Of a stretch of 64,000 bases of DNA, positions 1-8,481 are shown piece by piece; the stretch's first letter is position 1, and every line of letters starts with the position of its first letter. The position numbers were made by a program, and so were the translations under genes. The notes below the pieces were generated by a model that saw only the letters and a list, made by a program, of their open reading frames with translations, did no database searches and was not told the DNA's origin. Source of the DNA: DATLLN01 sp963797175 (lineage in GTDB: Bacteria; Actinomycetota; Thermoleophilia; Gaiellales; JAICJC01); the NCBI GenBank assembly GCA_963797175.1, contig CAWCOL010000008.1:186001-250000 (forward strand), given 5' to 3'.

Positions 1-2
1 GC

Positions 3-746
3 GCGCCCAGGTCCGCCGCGGACGTCGCCGCGGCCAGGGCGGCCGCGGGCGGGGCGTCGTGGAGCAGTCGGGTGGGCACGGTGCTGACCGTCGGTGGGAT
101 CGCGGCCGAGGCGATCGGCGAGCGCGGGAGCGCGGTCGGCGTGCAGGCGCTCGCCGGCGTCAGCCACCTCGGCCGGTTCGGCCTGACGGTGCTCTCGACC
201 GTGCTGCCCGGGAACGAGGGCGAGCTGGCGGGGTTCGCCGGGTCGGTCTGGGACGCGGTCGACGGCTTTGCGGGCGCGTACGCCGAGTGGGGCGGCGCCG
301 GCCTGGCGCTGGGCCGCTGGGGGCTGCTGGCCGCGCGGCTGAACGTGGTCGGCGGTGCCCTCTCGACTGGCGTCTTCGGCTACCAGGCGCTGACCGCGGC
401 CCGGCGGCGCGACCGGATCGGCTACGGCCTGGAGGCGGTCGGCTCGGGAGTGGCAACCGCGGGGCTGCTCACGGCCGGCTCGGGACTGGTGCCGCTGCTC
501 GCCGTGGGCGCGGTCGCGGTGCCGCCTGTGGGCCTGGCGGCGATCGGGGTCGGGGCGACGCTGATCTGCGCCGGCTACCTCTACCGGCACCCGGAGTGGT
601 GCCGCGCGGCGCTCCGTATCGGCGGGCGTGCGCTCGACCTCACCTGGGAGGCCGAGACGGCGCCGATCCGGGTCGCGGCGTCGCTGGGCCGCTCCACGGT
701 GGGAGCGGCCCGTTCGGTGATCGACGCGATTCCGACGCCCTGGTAG
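3..746 (+). CDS. Unidentified Gly/Ala-rich hydrophobic protein, 5' end possibly outside window
   Basis: The frame is open from the first bases of the window to a TAG at 744-746. A GTG at 72 with GGAG eight bases upstream is a possible start, which would give 224 residues; otherwise this is the C-terminal part of a larger protein. Two hydrophobic stretches rich in Gly, Ala, Val and Leu (roughly residues 105-165 counted from the GTG) look membrane-associated, and the tail is short and basic before ending in PTPW. I recognise no family. The composition resembles C-terminal parts of actinobacterial WXG100-like secreted proteins, but no WXG motif is visible, so this is only a suggestion. Confidence 0.55.
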   Translation, partial: APRSAADVAAARAAAGGASWSSRVGTVLTVGGIAAEAIGERGSAVGVQALAGVSHLGRFGLTVLSTVLPGNEGELAGFAGSVWDAVDGFAGAYAEWGGAGLALGRWGLLAARLNVVGGALSTGVFGYQALTAARRRDRIGYGLEAVGSGVATAGLLTAGSGLVPLLAVGAVAVPPVGLAAIGVGATLICAGYLYRHPEWCRAALRIGGRALDLTWEAETAPIRVAASLGRSTVGAARSVIDAIPTPW

Positions 747-758
747 GCGGCGCTAGGG

Positions 759-1274
759 CTAGGCGACCGCGGCGGCCGGAGCCACGACCTCGCTGAGCGA
801 GCCGTGAGCGACGTCGTAGATGTAGCCCGAGACCTCGATCGAGGGGTCGAGGTGCGGGGTGGAGCGGATCCGCTCGACGTCGTCGCGGACGTTCTGCTCG
901 AGGTCGCCGAACGGCAGGAAGTCGATGTCGGAGGCATCGCTGCCACGCTCGTCGGCGAGCTTGGCCCGCAGGTCGTCGTTGCTGAAGGTGAGCATCCCGC
1001 AGTCGGTGTGCTGGATGACGACGAACTCGCGCGTCCCCAGCAGGGTGGACGAGATGATCAGCGAGCGGATCGCATCGTCGGAGGCGCGGCCGCCGGCGTT
1101 GCGGATGATGTGTGCGTCGCCGATCTCGAGGCCCAGCACCTTGGCCGGATCGATGCGGGCGTCCATGCAGGTCAGCACCGCGACCTTGCGGGCCGGCGGC
1201 ATCGGCAGCTGGCCCTGGTCGTAGGAGGCGGCGAAGGCACGGTTGGATTCGAGCAGCTCGGGGAGCACGGGCAT
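759..1274 (-). CDS. Beta-class carbonic anhydrase
   Basis: Zinc enzyme that interconverts CO2 and bicarbonate in the cytoplasm. The 171-residue product carries the beta-class zinc ligands: Cys and the Asp-Arg dyad in TCMDARIDP, then His and Cys in QHTDCGM, plus the conserved RNAGG turn. The size fits the compact bacterial subfamily. The ATG at 1274 is chosen because AAGGAGG lies six bases upstream; a longer frame to 1355 has no ribosome binding site. A TATCTT hexamer at 1300-1305 (minus strand) is a plausible -10. It is divergent from uvrC, with 84 bp between the start codons. Confidence 0.93.
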   Translation of the reverse strand: MPVLPELLESNRAFAASYDQGQLPMPPARKVAVLTCMDARIDPAKVLGLEIGDAHIIRNAGGRASDDAIRSLIISSTLLGTREFVVIQHTDCGMLTFSNDDLRAKLADERGSDASDIDFLPFGDLEQNVRDDVERIRSTPHLDPSIEVSGYIYDVAHGSLSEVVAPAAAVA

Positions 1275-1346
1275 GGTGACCTCCTTGGAGTTTGGATCCA
1301 AGATAGCACTCCCGGATCGCGCGCCGAACGGCCCGGGGGCCGTCGC

Positions 1347-1352
1347 TACGAT
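1347..1352 (+). promoter_or_regulatory. Leaderless-type -10 element of uvrC
   Basis: TACGAT ends six bases before the uvrC ATG (1359) and there is no Shine-Dalgarno sequence. In actinobacteria this TANNNT-N6-ATG layout puts the transcription start on the start codon. No clear -35 is visible. Confidence 0.6.
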
Positions 1353-1358
1353 CACGCT

Positions 1359-3224
1359 ATGGCGGCGATCTCGGGCGAACGCAAGGAGCGGCTGACGGCG
1401 CGCCTGTCGACGCTGCCGGACACGCCCGGCGTGTACCTGTTTCGCGACGAGGCCGGCGACGTGCTCTACGTCGGCAAGGCGAAGTCGCTGCGCAAACGCG
1501 TGCAGTCGTACTTCCGCCGCGAGGCGTACCAGACGCTGAAGACCGCCGAGCTGGTGGAGCGGATCGACGACGTGGAGCTGCTCGCCGCCAGCACCGAGAA
1601 CGAGGCGCTGCTACTCGAGCAGAACATGATCAAGCGGCACCGGCCGCCGTTCAACATCCGCCTGCGCGACGACAAGTCGTACCCGTACATCGCCGTCACG
1701 GCGGGCGACGAGTACCCGCGGGTGATGTTCACGCGCGAGCGGCACCGCCGCGGCGTCCTCTACTTCGGCCCCTACTCGAGCGCCAAGAAGGTGCGCGAGA
1801 CGCTGGACGTGCTCAACCGCGTGTTCCCCTACCGGCCCTGCGAGGGGCCGACGCCGGGCCGGCGGTCGGGCGTTCCCTGCCTCGACTACCACATCGGCCG
1901 CTGCTGCGCCCCCTGCGTGGGCCTGGTGACGAAGGAGGAGTACGCCGAGATCGTGGACGGCGTGGTCGAGTTCCTCTCCGGTCGGGTGCGCCCGCTGGAG
2001 CGCCGGCTGGAGGAGCGGATGCGCGCCGCGGCGGAGGCGCAGGAGTTCGAGGAGGCGGCGCGCTACCGCAACCGGCTGACGGCGGTGCGGCACCTGGCCG
2101 AGCGGCAGTCGGCCGACCACGTGGCCGGCGGCAGCGCCGACGTGCTCGCCGTTGCCGTCGACGGCGACACGGCCAACGTGCAGGTGTTCCACCTCCGCGA
2201 CGGGCGGATGTCCGATCGCCGCAGCCTCTACCTGGAGAACGCCGGGGGCGAGAGCGAGTCCGACGTGCTGTGGGGGTTCGCGCTCGAGTACTACGCCGGG
2301 CAGGTCGCCATCCCGTCCGAGGTGCTGGTGCCCTCGTCGTTCGAGGATCGCGAGCTGCTCGCCGACTTCCTGACCGACCGGCGGGGCAGCGCCGTGGGGG
2401 TGCGGGCCGCGCAGCGCGGGGAGAAGCGGCGCCTGGCCGAGCTGGCGGCGAAGAACGCCCACCTCGCGCTGGAGCACGACCGGCTGGCCGCGCAGCGCAC
2501 GCGCGCGCGGCGGATCGAGGCGCTCGAGGAGCTGCGCGAGTGCCTCAACCTGGAATCGCTGCCGGTGCGGATGGAGTGCTTCGACATCTCGAACCTGGGC
2601 GAGACCAATCCGGTCGCGTCGATGGTCGTGTTCGAGGACGCGGTGGCCAAGCGATCGGACTACCGCAAGTTCGCGATGCGCCACAGCGGCGGCCAGGACG
2701 ACTTCGCGATGATCGCCGAGGCGGTGGGCCGCCGCTTCGCGCGCATGACCAGCGTCGAGGCCGACGCCTACGACGCGAGCTTCGCCGCCGTGCCCAACCT
2801 GGTGGTGATCGACGGCGGCAAGGGCCAGTTGGGCGCGGCGCTGCAGGCGATGGCCGAGCACGACCTGCCGCGCGTGGCCGTCATCTCGCTGGCGAAGCGC
2901 GAGGAGGAGGTGTTCGTGCCGGGCCGCCCCGAGCCGATCGTCCTGCGCCGCGACTCGCCCGGGCTCCAGCTGCTGCAGCGGCTGCGCGACGAGGCGCACC
3001 GCTTCGCGCTCGGCTACCACCGGGCCCGCCGGGCCAAGGGCCAGGTGGACTCGATCTTCAACAGCCTGCCCGGGGTCGGGCCCGCCCGCAAGCGCCTGCT
3101 GATGGCCCACTTCCAGACCGCCGACGCCCTGCTGGCCGCCTCCCGCCAGGATCTCGAGGCGGTGCCGGGGCTGCCGCCGAAGGTCGGGCGCGCGATCCAC
3201 GACGCGCTGAACAAGACGGGCTGA
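1359..3224 (+). CDS. uvrC: UvrABC system protein C
   Basis: Nuclease subunit of nucleotide excision repair; it makes both incisions around a lesion marked by UvrB. The 621-residue product has all expected parts: GIY-YIG nuclease near residues 13-45 (PGVYLFRDEAG, VLYVGKAKSLRKRV), a Cys cluster near 172-185 (CLDYHIGRCCAPC), the UvrB-binding UVR motif around 220-247, the RNase H-like endonuclease around 405-495 (FDISNLGE, VIDGGKGQL) and a C-terminal helix-hairpin-helix pair (LPGVGPARKRLL). The ATG at 1359 gives the usual N-terminus and has a leaderless promoter. It heads a run uvrC-yvcK-whiA; the rapZ gene commonly found between uvrC and yvcK is absent here. Confidence 0.97.
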   Translation: MAAISGERKERLTARLSTLPDTPGVYLFRDEAGDVLYVGKAKSLRKRVQSYFRREAYQTLKTAELVERIDDVELLAASTENEALLLEQNMIKRHRPPFNIRLRDDKSYPYIAVTAGDEYPRVMFTRERHRRGVLYFGPYSSAKKVRETLDVLNRVFPYRPCEGPTPGRRSGVPCLDYHIGRCCAPCVGLVTKEEYAEIVDGVVEFLSGRVRPLERRLEERMRAAAEAQEFEEAARYRNRLTAVRHLAERQSADHVAGGSADVLAVAVDGDTANVQVFHLRDGRMSDRRSLYLENAGGESESDVLWGFALEYYAGQVAIPSEVLVPSSFEDRELLADFLTDRRGSAVGVRAAQRGEKRRLAELAAKNAHLALEHDRLAAQRTRARRIEALEELRECLNLESLPVRMECFDISNLGETNPVASMVVFEDAVAKRSDYRKFAMRHSGGQDDFAMIAEAVGRRFARMTSVEADAYDASFAAVPNLVVIDGGKGQLGAALQAMAEHDLPRVAVISLAKREEEVFVPGRPEPIVLRRDSPGLQLLQRLRDEAHRFALGYHRARRAKGQVDSIFNSLPGVGPARKRLLMAHFQTADALLAASRQDLEAVPGLPPKVGRAIHDALNKTG

Positions 3225-3230
3225 TTGATC

Positions 3231-3236
3231 TAGCCT
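3231..3236 (+). promoter_or_regulatory. Leaderless-type -10 element of yvcK
   Basis: TAGCCT lies six bases before the GTG start of yvcK (3243), just after the uvrC stop. It suggests that yvcK-whiA can be transcribed independently of uvrC. Confidence 0.5.
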
Positions 3237-3242
3237 GCTGCG

Positions 3243-4220
3243 GTGACCTTGATCCCCGAGGAGCCGCCCGCGTTCGAGCTGGCGTCGCGCCGTCGCCGTA
3301 CGGCTCCCCGCGTCGTCTGCCTGGGCGGCGGCACCGGTCTCAGCATGATCCTGCGCGGGCTGAAACGGATCGGCAACGTCACCGCCGTGGTCACCACCAC
3401 CGACGACGGCGGCAGCTCGGGCCGGCTGCGGCGCGACTTCGAGATGCCGGCGCCCGGCGACGTGCGCCACTGCCTGTCCGCGCTGGCCGAGGACGAGTCG
3501 CTGGTCGGCGAGCTGTTCGAGCACCGCTTCACCCGCGGCGAGCTGTCCGGGCATACGTTCGGGAACCTCTTCCTGGCGGGACTGACGGACCTGCTGGGCT
3601 CGTTCGACCAGGCCGTCTCCGAGTCGGCCCGCGTGCTCGCCGTCGCCGGCCGGGTGGTGCCGAGCACGACGGACGTGGTCGAGCTGGTGGGTGAGATGGA
3701 GGACGGCCGCACGGTGCGCGGCGAGACCGCGATCGCGGCCGACGGCTCGGCGGTGCGGTCGGTGCGGCTCGATCCGCCCGACCCTCGCGCGCACCCCCGA
3801 GCGCTGGCGGCGATCGAGCGAGCCGAGCTGATCGTGATGGGGCCGGGCAGCCTGTTCACCAGCACGCTGCCGCCGCTGCTCGTGCCCGGCATCCGGGAGG
3901 CGGTGCGGATGGCGCGGGTGCCGCGCATCTACGTCTGCAACCTGCTGCAGCAGCCGGGCGAGACCGAGAGCTACCGCGCCTCCGACCACGTGCAGCAGAT
4001 CTTCGACCACGTCGGCTCCGACCTGGTCGACGGCGTCCTGGTCAGCCGCAACCGCGCGGCCCAGGGCGTCCCGGTGGCGGTCGACCGGGGCGGGCTGCGG
4101 CGGCTCGGCCTGCGCGTGTTCGGCGCGCGGCTGGCGGGGGAGTGGCAGCACGACTCCGACCGGCTGGCGCGGACGCTGGTGCGGCTCTCCCGCTGGAGGC
4201 AGGGGGATGTCGTTCGGTGA
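3243..4220 (+). CDS. yvcK: YvcK/CofD-like gluconeogenesis factor
   Basis: Member of the YvcK branch of the CofD family, proteins that bind UDP-sugars and are needed for growth on gluconeogenic substrates and for normal cell-wall synthesis. The 325-residue product has the diagnostic N-terminal CLGGGTGLSMILRGLK glycine loop and TTTDDGGSSGRLRRDF, then the PGD.RHCLSAL segment and the GPGSLFTS motif near residue 200. GTG at 3243 is the only sensible start. The 3' end overlaps whiA by 14 bases, so the two are probably translationally coupled. The yvcK-whiA pairing is conserved across Gram-positive bacteria. Confidence 0.95.
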   Translation: MTLIPEEPPAFELASRRRRTAPRVVCLGGGTGLSMILRGLKRIGNVTAVVTTTDDGGSSGRLRRDFEMPAPGDVRHCLSALAEDESLVGELFEHRFTRGELSGHTFGNLFLAGLTDLLGSFDQAVSESARVLAVAGRVVPSTTDVVELVGEMEDGRTVRGETAIAADGSAVRSVRLDPPDPRAHPRALAAIERAELIVMGPGSLFTSTLPPLLVPGIREAVRMARVPRIYVCNLLQQPGETESYRASDHVQQIFDHVGSDLVDGVLVSRNRAAQGVPVAVDRGGLRRLGLRVFGARLAGEWQHDSDRLARTLVRLSRWRQGDVVR

Positions 4221-5112
4221 GGACGTCCGGCGCGAGCTGGTCGAGCGCCCGCCGCGGCGGAGCTGCTGCGCCGGCGCGTTCCTGGCCGGGCTGATCCGCG
4301 AGGCCGGCGCGCTCCAGGTGCGCCACGGAGGGGAGCTGGCGGTGGTGCTGGAGCTGGCCGACCCGGCGGCGGCGCGGCTCGCGTTCACGCTGGTGCGAGC
4401 GCGCGGCGCGGACGCCGAGATCGTGCGGTTCCGCGAGCCGCGGTTCCAGCGGCGCGGCCGGGTGCGGCTGCGGCTGGCCGGCACGCGGTCGCTGCAGATG
4501 CTGCACGAGGTGGGCGTGCTGTCCGCGGGGCTGACGCCGCTGGAGGCGCCGCCGCGGCGGGTGATCGGGCGGGCCTGCTGCCGTGGTGCGTACCTGCGCG
4601 GCGCGTTCGTGGCCGGCGGGTCGGTGGCCGGCCCGCGCCGGCCGGCGCACCTGGAGCTCCGTGCCGTCGACCTGGACGCGGCCCGGCAGCTCTGCGCCGT
4701 CGCCGGCCAGGACGGGTTCGTGCTGGGCGCCGTCGAGCGGCGCGGCCATGCGATCGCGTACAGCAAGCGGCGGGAGACGATCCGCGACCTGCTCGTCCAC
4801 ATCGGCGCCCAGGACGCGGCGCTCTCGTTCGACGAAGCCGAGGTGATGGCCCGCACCCGTGAGCGCGCCAATCGGCTCACCAACGGCGACCGCGCCAACC
4901 TCGAGCGGGCCAGCGCCGCGGCCCACCGCCAGCGCGAGGCGATCGCCCGGCTCGACCTCGATGCCCTGGCGCCCCCGCTGCGCCAGGTGGCCGACCTGCG
5001 GCTGCGCCATCCCGACAGCTCGCTGGGCGAGCTGGCCCGGGCGGCCTCGCCACCCGTGACGCGCTCGACGCTGGCCCGGCGCCTGCGCGAGCTCGTCGAA
5101 CTGGCCGGCTGA
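4207..5112 (+). CDS. whiA: DNA-binding protein WhiA
   Basis: WhiA homologue: a DNA-binding regulator that in Streptomyces controls sporulation and division genes and in Firmicutes affects division and chromosome segregation. The 301-residue protein has the N-terminal LAGLIDADG-homing-endonuclease-like part (CCAGAFLAGLIREAG) without a catalytic site, and a C-terminal helix-turn-helix (SSLGELARAASPPVTRSTL) ending in RRLRELVE. It starts inside the last codons of yvcK. Sporulation cannot be inferred, because whiA is widespread in non-sporulating relatives. Confidence 0.94.
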   Translation: MSFGEDVRRELVERPPRRSCCAGAFLAGLIREAGALQVRHGGELAVVLELADPAAARLAFTLVRARGADAEIVRFREPRFQRRGRVRLRLAGTRSLQMLHEVGVLSAGLTPLEAPPRRVIGRACCRGAYLRGAFVAGGSVAGPRRPAHLELRAVDLDAARQLCAVAGQDGFVLGAVERRGHAIAYSKRRETIRDLLVHIGAQDAALSFDEAEVMARTRERANRLTNGDRANLERASAAAHRQREAIARLDLDALAPPLRQVADLRLRHPDSSLGELARAASPPVTRSTLARRLRELVELAG

Positions 5113-5375
5113 CTCCGGTACCGACTCCGGCACGGAGCCCGGCACCGGATGGCACACCCGGTGCCCTTGGTCACGGATCGGTGATGCCGTGCGTGGCTCG
5201 CAACCAAGCGGCCGTTCGTGCCGGACGCGTGCCGACCTGTCACGGCTTCCGCCGTTCCTAACCACGTATTGGAGGACCTCCGGCACCGACTCTGGCACCG
5301 AGCCGGAGTAGGTGCCGGAGTCTGTGCCCGGTTCGGTGCCGGGTTCGATGCCCGGTTCAGAGCCCGGCATGGACG
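5113..5375 (+). repeat. REP-like intergenic repeats (GGCACCG/CGGTGCC family)
   Basis: Non-coding gap after whiA packed with variants of GGCACCG and its complement. A 27-bp unit at 5113-5139 recurs at 5278-5304 with 24 matches. The second copy pairs with sequence just downstream: CTCCGGCACC (5278-5287) is complementary to GGTGCCGGAG (5311-5320), and 5294-5306 pairs with 5328-5340 with one mismatch. From 5311 to 5368 a loose 12-bp tandem of the form GNTGCCCGGTTC follows. Related units fill the gap at 49.2-49.6 kb. No transposase gene is nearby. The rest of the gap to 5456 holds nothing I can name. Confidence 0.7.
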
Positions 5376-5456
5376 TCCTGGTCTTTACAATTTCATAAAG
5401 ATACCCCTTCCGGGGGGTGCCCAGGGCAAGGCGAATTCCGCATCATCAGATCACTG

Positions 5457-5536
5457 TCTTGTGGGTGGCAGCACATCCCTCGCGCGACTGACCTGACCCC
5501 ATCGGTTGCTGCCCGATCTTGCTGCCACCCACGAGA
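5457..5536. promoter_or_regulatory. 17-bp inverted repeat upstream of gap
   Basis: TCTTGTGGGTGGCAGCA (5457-5473) and TGCTGCCACCCACGAGA (5520-5536) are inverted copies with one mismatch, separated by 46 bases. A -10-like TAGACT follows at 5566-5571 and the gap ATG at 5612 has a GGGGGAG ribosome site. The position suggests a regulatory element for the glycolytic operon, either two half-sites for a DNA-binding protein or a long hairpin ending an upstream transcript. No known factor can be assigned. Confidence 0.55.
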
Positions 5537-5611
5537 CCCCGGGACTCCCGGGAGCGCGGCTCCGTTAGACTCCTCTCCCTCTTAGGTAGACCGACAGGGG
5601 GAGAGCGAGAT

Positions 5612-6610
5612 ATGAGCGTCCGCGTGGCGATCAACGGGTTCGGCCGCATCGGCCGGAACGTCTTCCGGGCGGCCAGGGGCCGCGACGCCGAGTTCGAGAT
5701 CGTTGCCGTCAACGACCTCACAGACGCCGGGACGCTCGCCCATCTCCTCACCTACGACAGCGTCCACAAGCGCTATCCCGGCACCGTCGCCACGGGCGGA
5801 AACGGCCTCGTCGTCGACGGCAAGGACGTCGCGGTGCTGTCCGAGCGCGACCCGGCCGCGTTGCCCTGGAAGGACATGGGCGTCGAGATCGTGGTCGAGT
5901 CCACCGGCTTCTTCACCAAGCGCGACGGCGCCGCCAAGCACCTGGAGGCGGGCGCCCGCAAGGTGATCATCAGCGCGCCGGCCACCGAGCCGGACATCAC
6001 GATCTGCATGGGCGTGAACGACGGGCTCTACGACGCGTCCAAGCACCACGTCATCTCGAACGCCTCCTGCACGACCAACTGCCTGGCGCCGCTGGCCAAG
6101 GTGCTGATGGACACCTTCGGCATCAAGCAGGGCTACATGACGACGACGCACGCCTACACGAACGACCAGCAGATCCTCGACCTGCCGCACTCCGACCTGC
6201 GCCGCGCACGCGCCGCCGCGATCAACATCATCCCGACGTCGACCGGCGCCGCCAAGGCGATCGGGCTGGTCATGCCCGAGCTGCTGGGCAAGCTGGACGG
6301 CATCTCGATGCGCGTCCCCGTGCCCGACGGGAGCGTCACCGACCTGGTCGCCGTGCTCGACCGCGAGACGAACCGCGACGAGGTCAACGAGGCCTTTCGC
6401 GCGGCGGCGGACACGGGGCCGTTCACGGGCGTGCTCCAGTACACCGACGACCCGATCGTCTCCACGGACATCGTCGGATCGTCCTACAGCTCGATCTTCG
6501 ACTCCAAGCTGACCATGGCCAGCGGCAACGTGGTCAAGGTCGTCTCCTGGTACGACAACGAGTGGGGGTACTCGAACCGGGTCGTCGACCTGATCGCGAA
6601 GATCGCGTGA
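5612..6610 (+). CDS. gap: Glyceraldehyde-3-phosphate dehydrogenase, type I
   Basis: Oxidises glyceraldehyde-3-phosphate to 1,3-bisphosphoglycerate with reduction of NAD+. The 332-residue product has the NAD-binding loop INGFGRIGRN at its start, the catalytic Cys near residue 153 in NASCTTNCL, and the C-terminal WYDNEWGYSNR signature. Asp in AVNDL favours NAD+ over NADP+. The ATG at 5612 is preceded by GGGGGAGAG. It is the first gene of gap-pgk-tpi-gpmI, in which each gene overlaps the next by one to four bases, so one transcript is likely. Confidence 0.98.
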   Translation: MSVRVAINGFGRIGRNVFRAARGRDAEFEIVAVNDLTDAGTLAHLLTYDSVHKRYPGTVATGGNGLVVDGKDVAVLSERDPAALPWKDMGVEIVVESTGFFTKRDGAAKHLEAGARKVIISAPATEPDITICMGVNDGLYDASKHHVISNASCTTNCLAPLAKVLMDTFGIKQGYMTTTHAYTNDQQILDLPHSDLRRARAAAINIIPTSTGAAKAIGLVMPELLGKLDGISMRVPVPDGSVTDLVAVLDRETNRDEVNEAFRAAADTGPFTGVLQYTDDPIVSTDIVGSSYSSIFDSKLTMASGNVVKVVSWYDNEWGYSNRVVDLIAKIA

Positions 6611-7755
6611 TGCGAAGCGTCCGCGACCTCGACGTCGCCGGGCAGAAGGTGCTCGTCCGGGCCGATCTCAACGTCCCGCTCAAGGACGGTGCCGTGGCAG
6701 ACGACACGCGGATCCGGGCGGCGGTCCCCACCATCCAGCTGCTGCTCGACCGCGGCGCCTGGGTGACGGTCTGCTCGCACCTGGGCCGGCCCAAGGGCGA
6801 GGTCGTGCCCGAGCTCTCGCTGCGCCCGGTCGCCGATCGGCTGTCCGAGCTGTTGGGCCGCGAGATCGAGTTCGGCACCGGCGGAACCTCCGAGCTGCGC
6901 CTGCTCGAGAACCTCCGGTTCGACCCGCGCGAGGAGCGGAACGACCCGTCGCTCGCCCGCGAGCTGGCCGAGGGCCAGGACCTCTACGTCAACGACGCGT
7001 TCGGCGCCGCCCACCGCGCCCACGCCTCCACCGAGGGCATCGCGCACCTGCTCCCCTCGGCCGCCGGCCTGCTGCTGGCCGCCGAGCTGGAGGCGTTCGA
7101 CCAGCTGCTGGACAGCCCCGAGCACCCCTTCGTCGTCGTCATCGGCGGCGTCAAGGTGGCCGACAAGATCGGCGTCATCGACCGGCTCACCGAGCTGGCC
7201 GACACGATCCTGATCGGCGGCGCGATGGCGTTCACGTTCCTGGCGGCCCGGGGCGTCTCGGTCGGTGCGTCGCGCCACGAGGACGAGTCCGGCCAGGAGA
7301 CCGCGCGGCGGGCGATGGCGGACGCCCAGCAGCGGGGCTGCGAGCTGCTGCTGCCGCTGGATGTGGTGGTGGCCGACCGGTTCGACGCCGCCGCGGAGAC
7401 GCGCGCCGTCGGTGTCAACGAGATCCCCGACGGCTGGCTCGGCCTGGACATCGGCGCGCGCACCGTGCAGCTCTACGCCCAGCGGCTGACCGTGGCCCGG
7501 ACGATCTTCTGGAACGGCCCGATGGGCGTCTTCGAGATGGCGCCGTTCGCCCAGGGCACGCTCGCCATCGCGGACGCGGTCGCCGACTCCGCGGCGGTCT
7601 CGGTCGTCGGCGGCGGCGACTCGGTCGCAGCGATCAACCAGGCCGGCGTCGCCGACCGGATCGGCCACGTCTCCACCGGCGGCGGCGCCGCCCTGGAGCT
7701 GATCGAGGGCAAGCAGCTGCCCGGCGTCGCCGCGCTGGAGGGCACGCCGGCGTGA
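6610..7755 (+). CDS. pgk: Phosphoglycerate kinase
   Basis: Transfers phosphate from 1,3-bisphosphoglycerate to ADP. The 381-residue sequence shows the N-terminal substrate motif VRADLNVPLKDG, the GGVKVADKI hinge region, and NGPMGVFE with the C-terminal nucleotide loop SVVGGGDSVAA. Its ATG shares the A of the gap stop codon (TGATG), which fixes the start and indicates translational coupling. It is slightly shorter than typical 390-400-residue enzymes, with no missing motif seen. Confidence 0.98.
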   Translation: MRSVRDLDVAGQKVLVRADLNVPLKDGAVADDTRIRAAVPTIQLLLDRGAWVTVCSHLGRPKGEVVPELSLRPVADRLSELLGREIEFGTGGTSELRLLENLRFDPREERNDPSLARELAEGQDLYVNDAFGAAHRAHASTEGIAHLLPSAAGLLLAAELEAFDQLLDSPEHPFVVVIGGVKVADKIGVIDRLTELADTILIGGAMAFTFLAARGVSVGASRHEDESGQETARRAMADAQQRGCELLLPLDVVVADRFDAAAETRAVGVNEIPDGWLGLDIGARTVQLYAQRLTVARTIFWNGPMGVFEMAPFAQGTLAIADAVADSAAVSVVGGGDSVAAINQAGVADRIGHVSTGGGAALELIEGKQLPGVAALEGTPA

Positions 7756-8481
7756 GCCGCCGCCCCTTCGTCGCCGGCAACTGGAAGATGCACAAGACGG
7801 CGTCCGAGACCGGGCCGTTCGTCCGCGAGCTGTGCGCCGCGCTGCCCGCGGACGCCGACGTCGCGGTCTGCGTCCCGTTCACCGGGCTGGCCGCGGCGGT
7901 CGAGGCGGCGGCCGGCACCGGGCTGGCCGTCTACGCCCAGAACGTCCACCAGGCGGCACAGGGCGCCTTCACGGGCGAGATCTCGGCGGCGATGCTGGTG
8001 GACGCAGGCGTCGGCGGCGTCCTCGTCGGCCACTCCGAGCGGCGCCAGCTACTTCAACGAAACGGACGAGGCCGTGGCCGAGAAGGTGGCCGCGGCGCTC
8101 GACGCCGGCCTGGACGTGATCCTGGCCGTGGGCGAGACCGAGGCGCAGCGCGAGGCGGGGGAGACCCACGCAGTGCTGGCCCGCCAGGTCGCGGCCGGGC
8201 ACGGCGGCGCGGGCGGCAGGCCGATCACGATCGCCTACGAGCCGGTCTGGGCGATCGGCACCGGCCGCACGGCCACGCCGGACATGGCCCAGGAGGCGCA
8301 CGCCTTCATCCGCTCCCTGCTGGGCGCGGACGCCGACGCCACCCGGATCCAGTACGGCGGCAGCATGAAGCCGGAGAACGCCGCCGAGCTGCTGGCCCAG
8401 CCGGACATCGACGGCGGGCTGATCGGCGGCGCGAGCCTCGAGGCGGCCTCGTTCCTGGCCATCGCCGCCGCGGCGGGATGA
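7752..8481 (+). CDS. tpiA: Triosephosphate isomerase, interrupted by a +1 frameshift
   Basis: Interconverts dihydroxyacetone phosphate and glyceraldehyde-3-phosphate. GTG at 7752 overlaps the pgk stop. NWKMHKT (catalytic Lys) and GHSERR (catalytic His) are in the first frame; the rest (ETDEAVAEKV, then YEPVWAIGTG with the catalytic Glu, then IQYGGSMKP) is in the next frame up to a TGA at 8479-8481. Removing one C from the CC at 8045-8046 restores GHSERRSYFNETDE and gives a normal 242-residue enzyme. Because the gene is essential in this pathway and all motifs are intact, a sequencing or assembly error is more likely than a pseudogene. Confidence 0.88.

Noticed and set aside
1611..5243. A 1210-codon open frame on the minus strand opposite uvrC, yvcK and whiA
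   Set aside because: It runs antisense to three clear genes and its translation is low-complexity Arg/Ala/Pro/Gly; long antisense frames are expected at this GC content.
8040..8050. Programmed ribosomal frameshift in tpi
   Set aside because: No slippery heptamer or stimulatory structure is evident, and an extra base in a CC pair is more simply an error.
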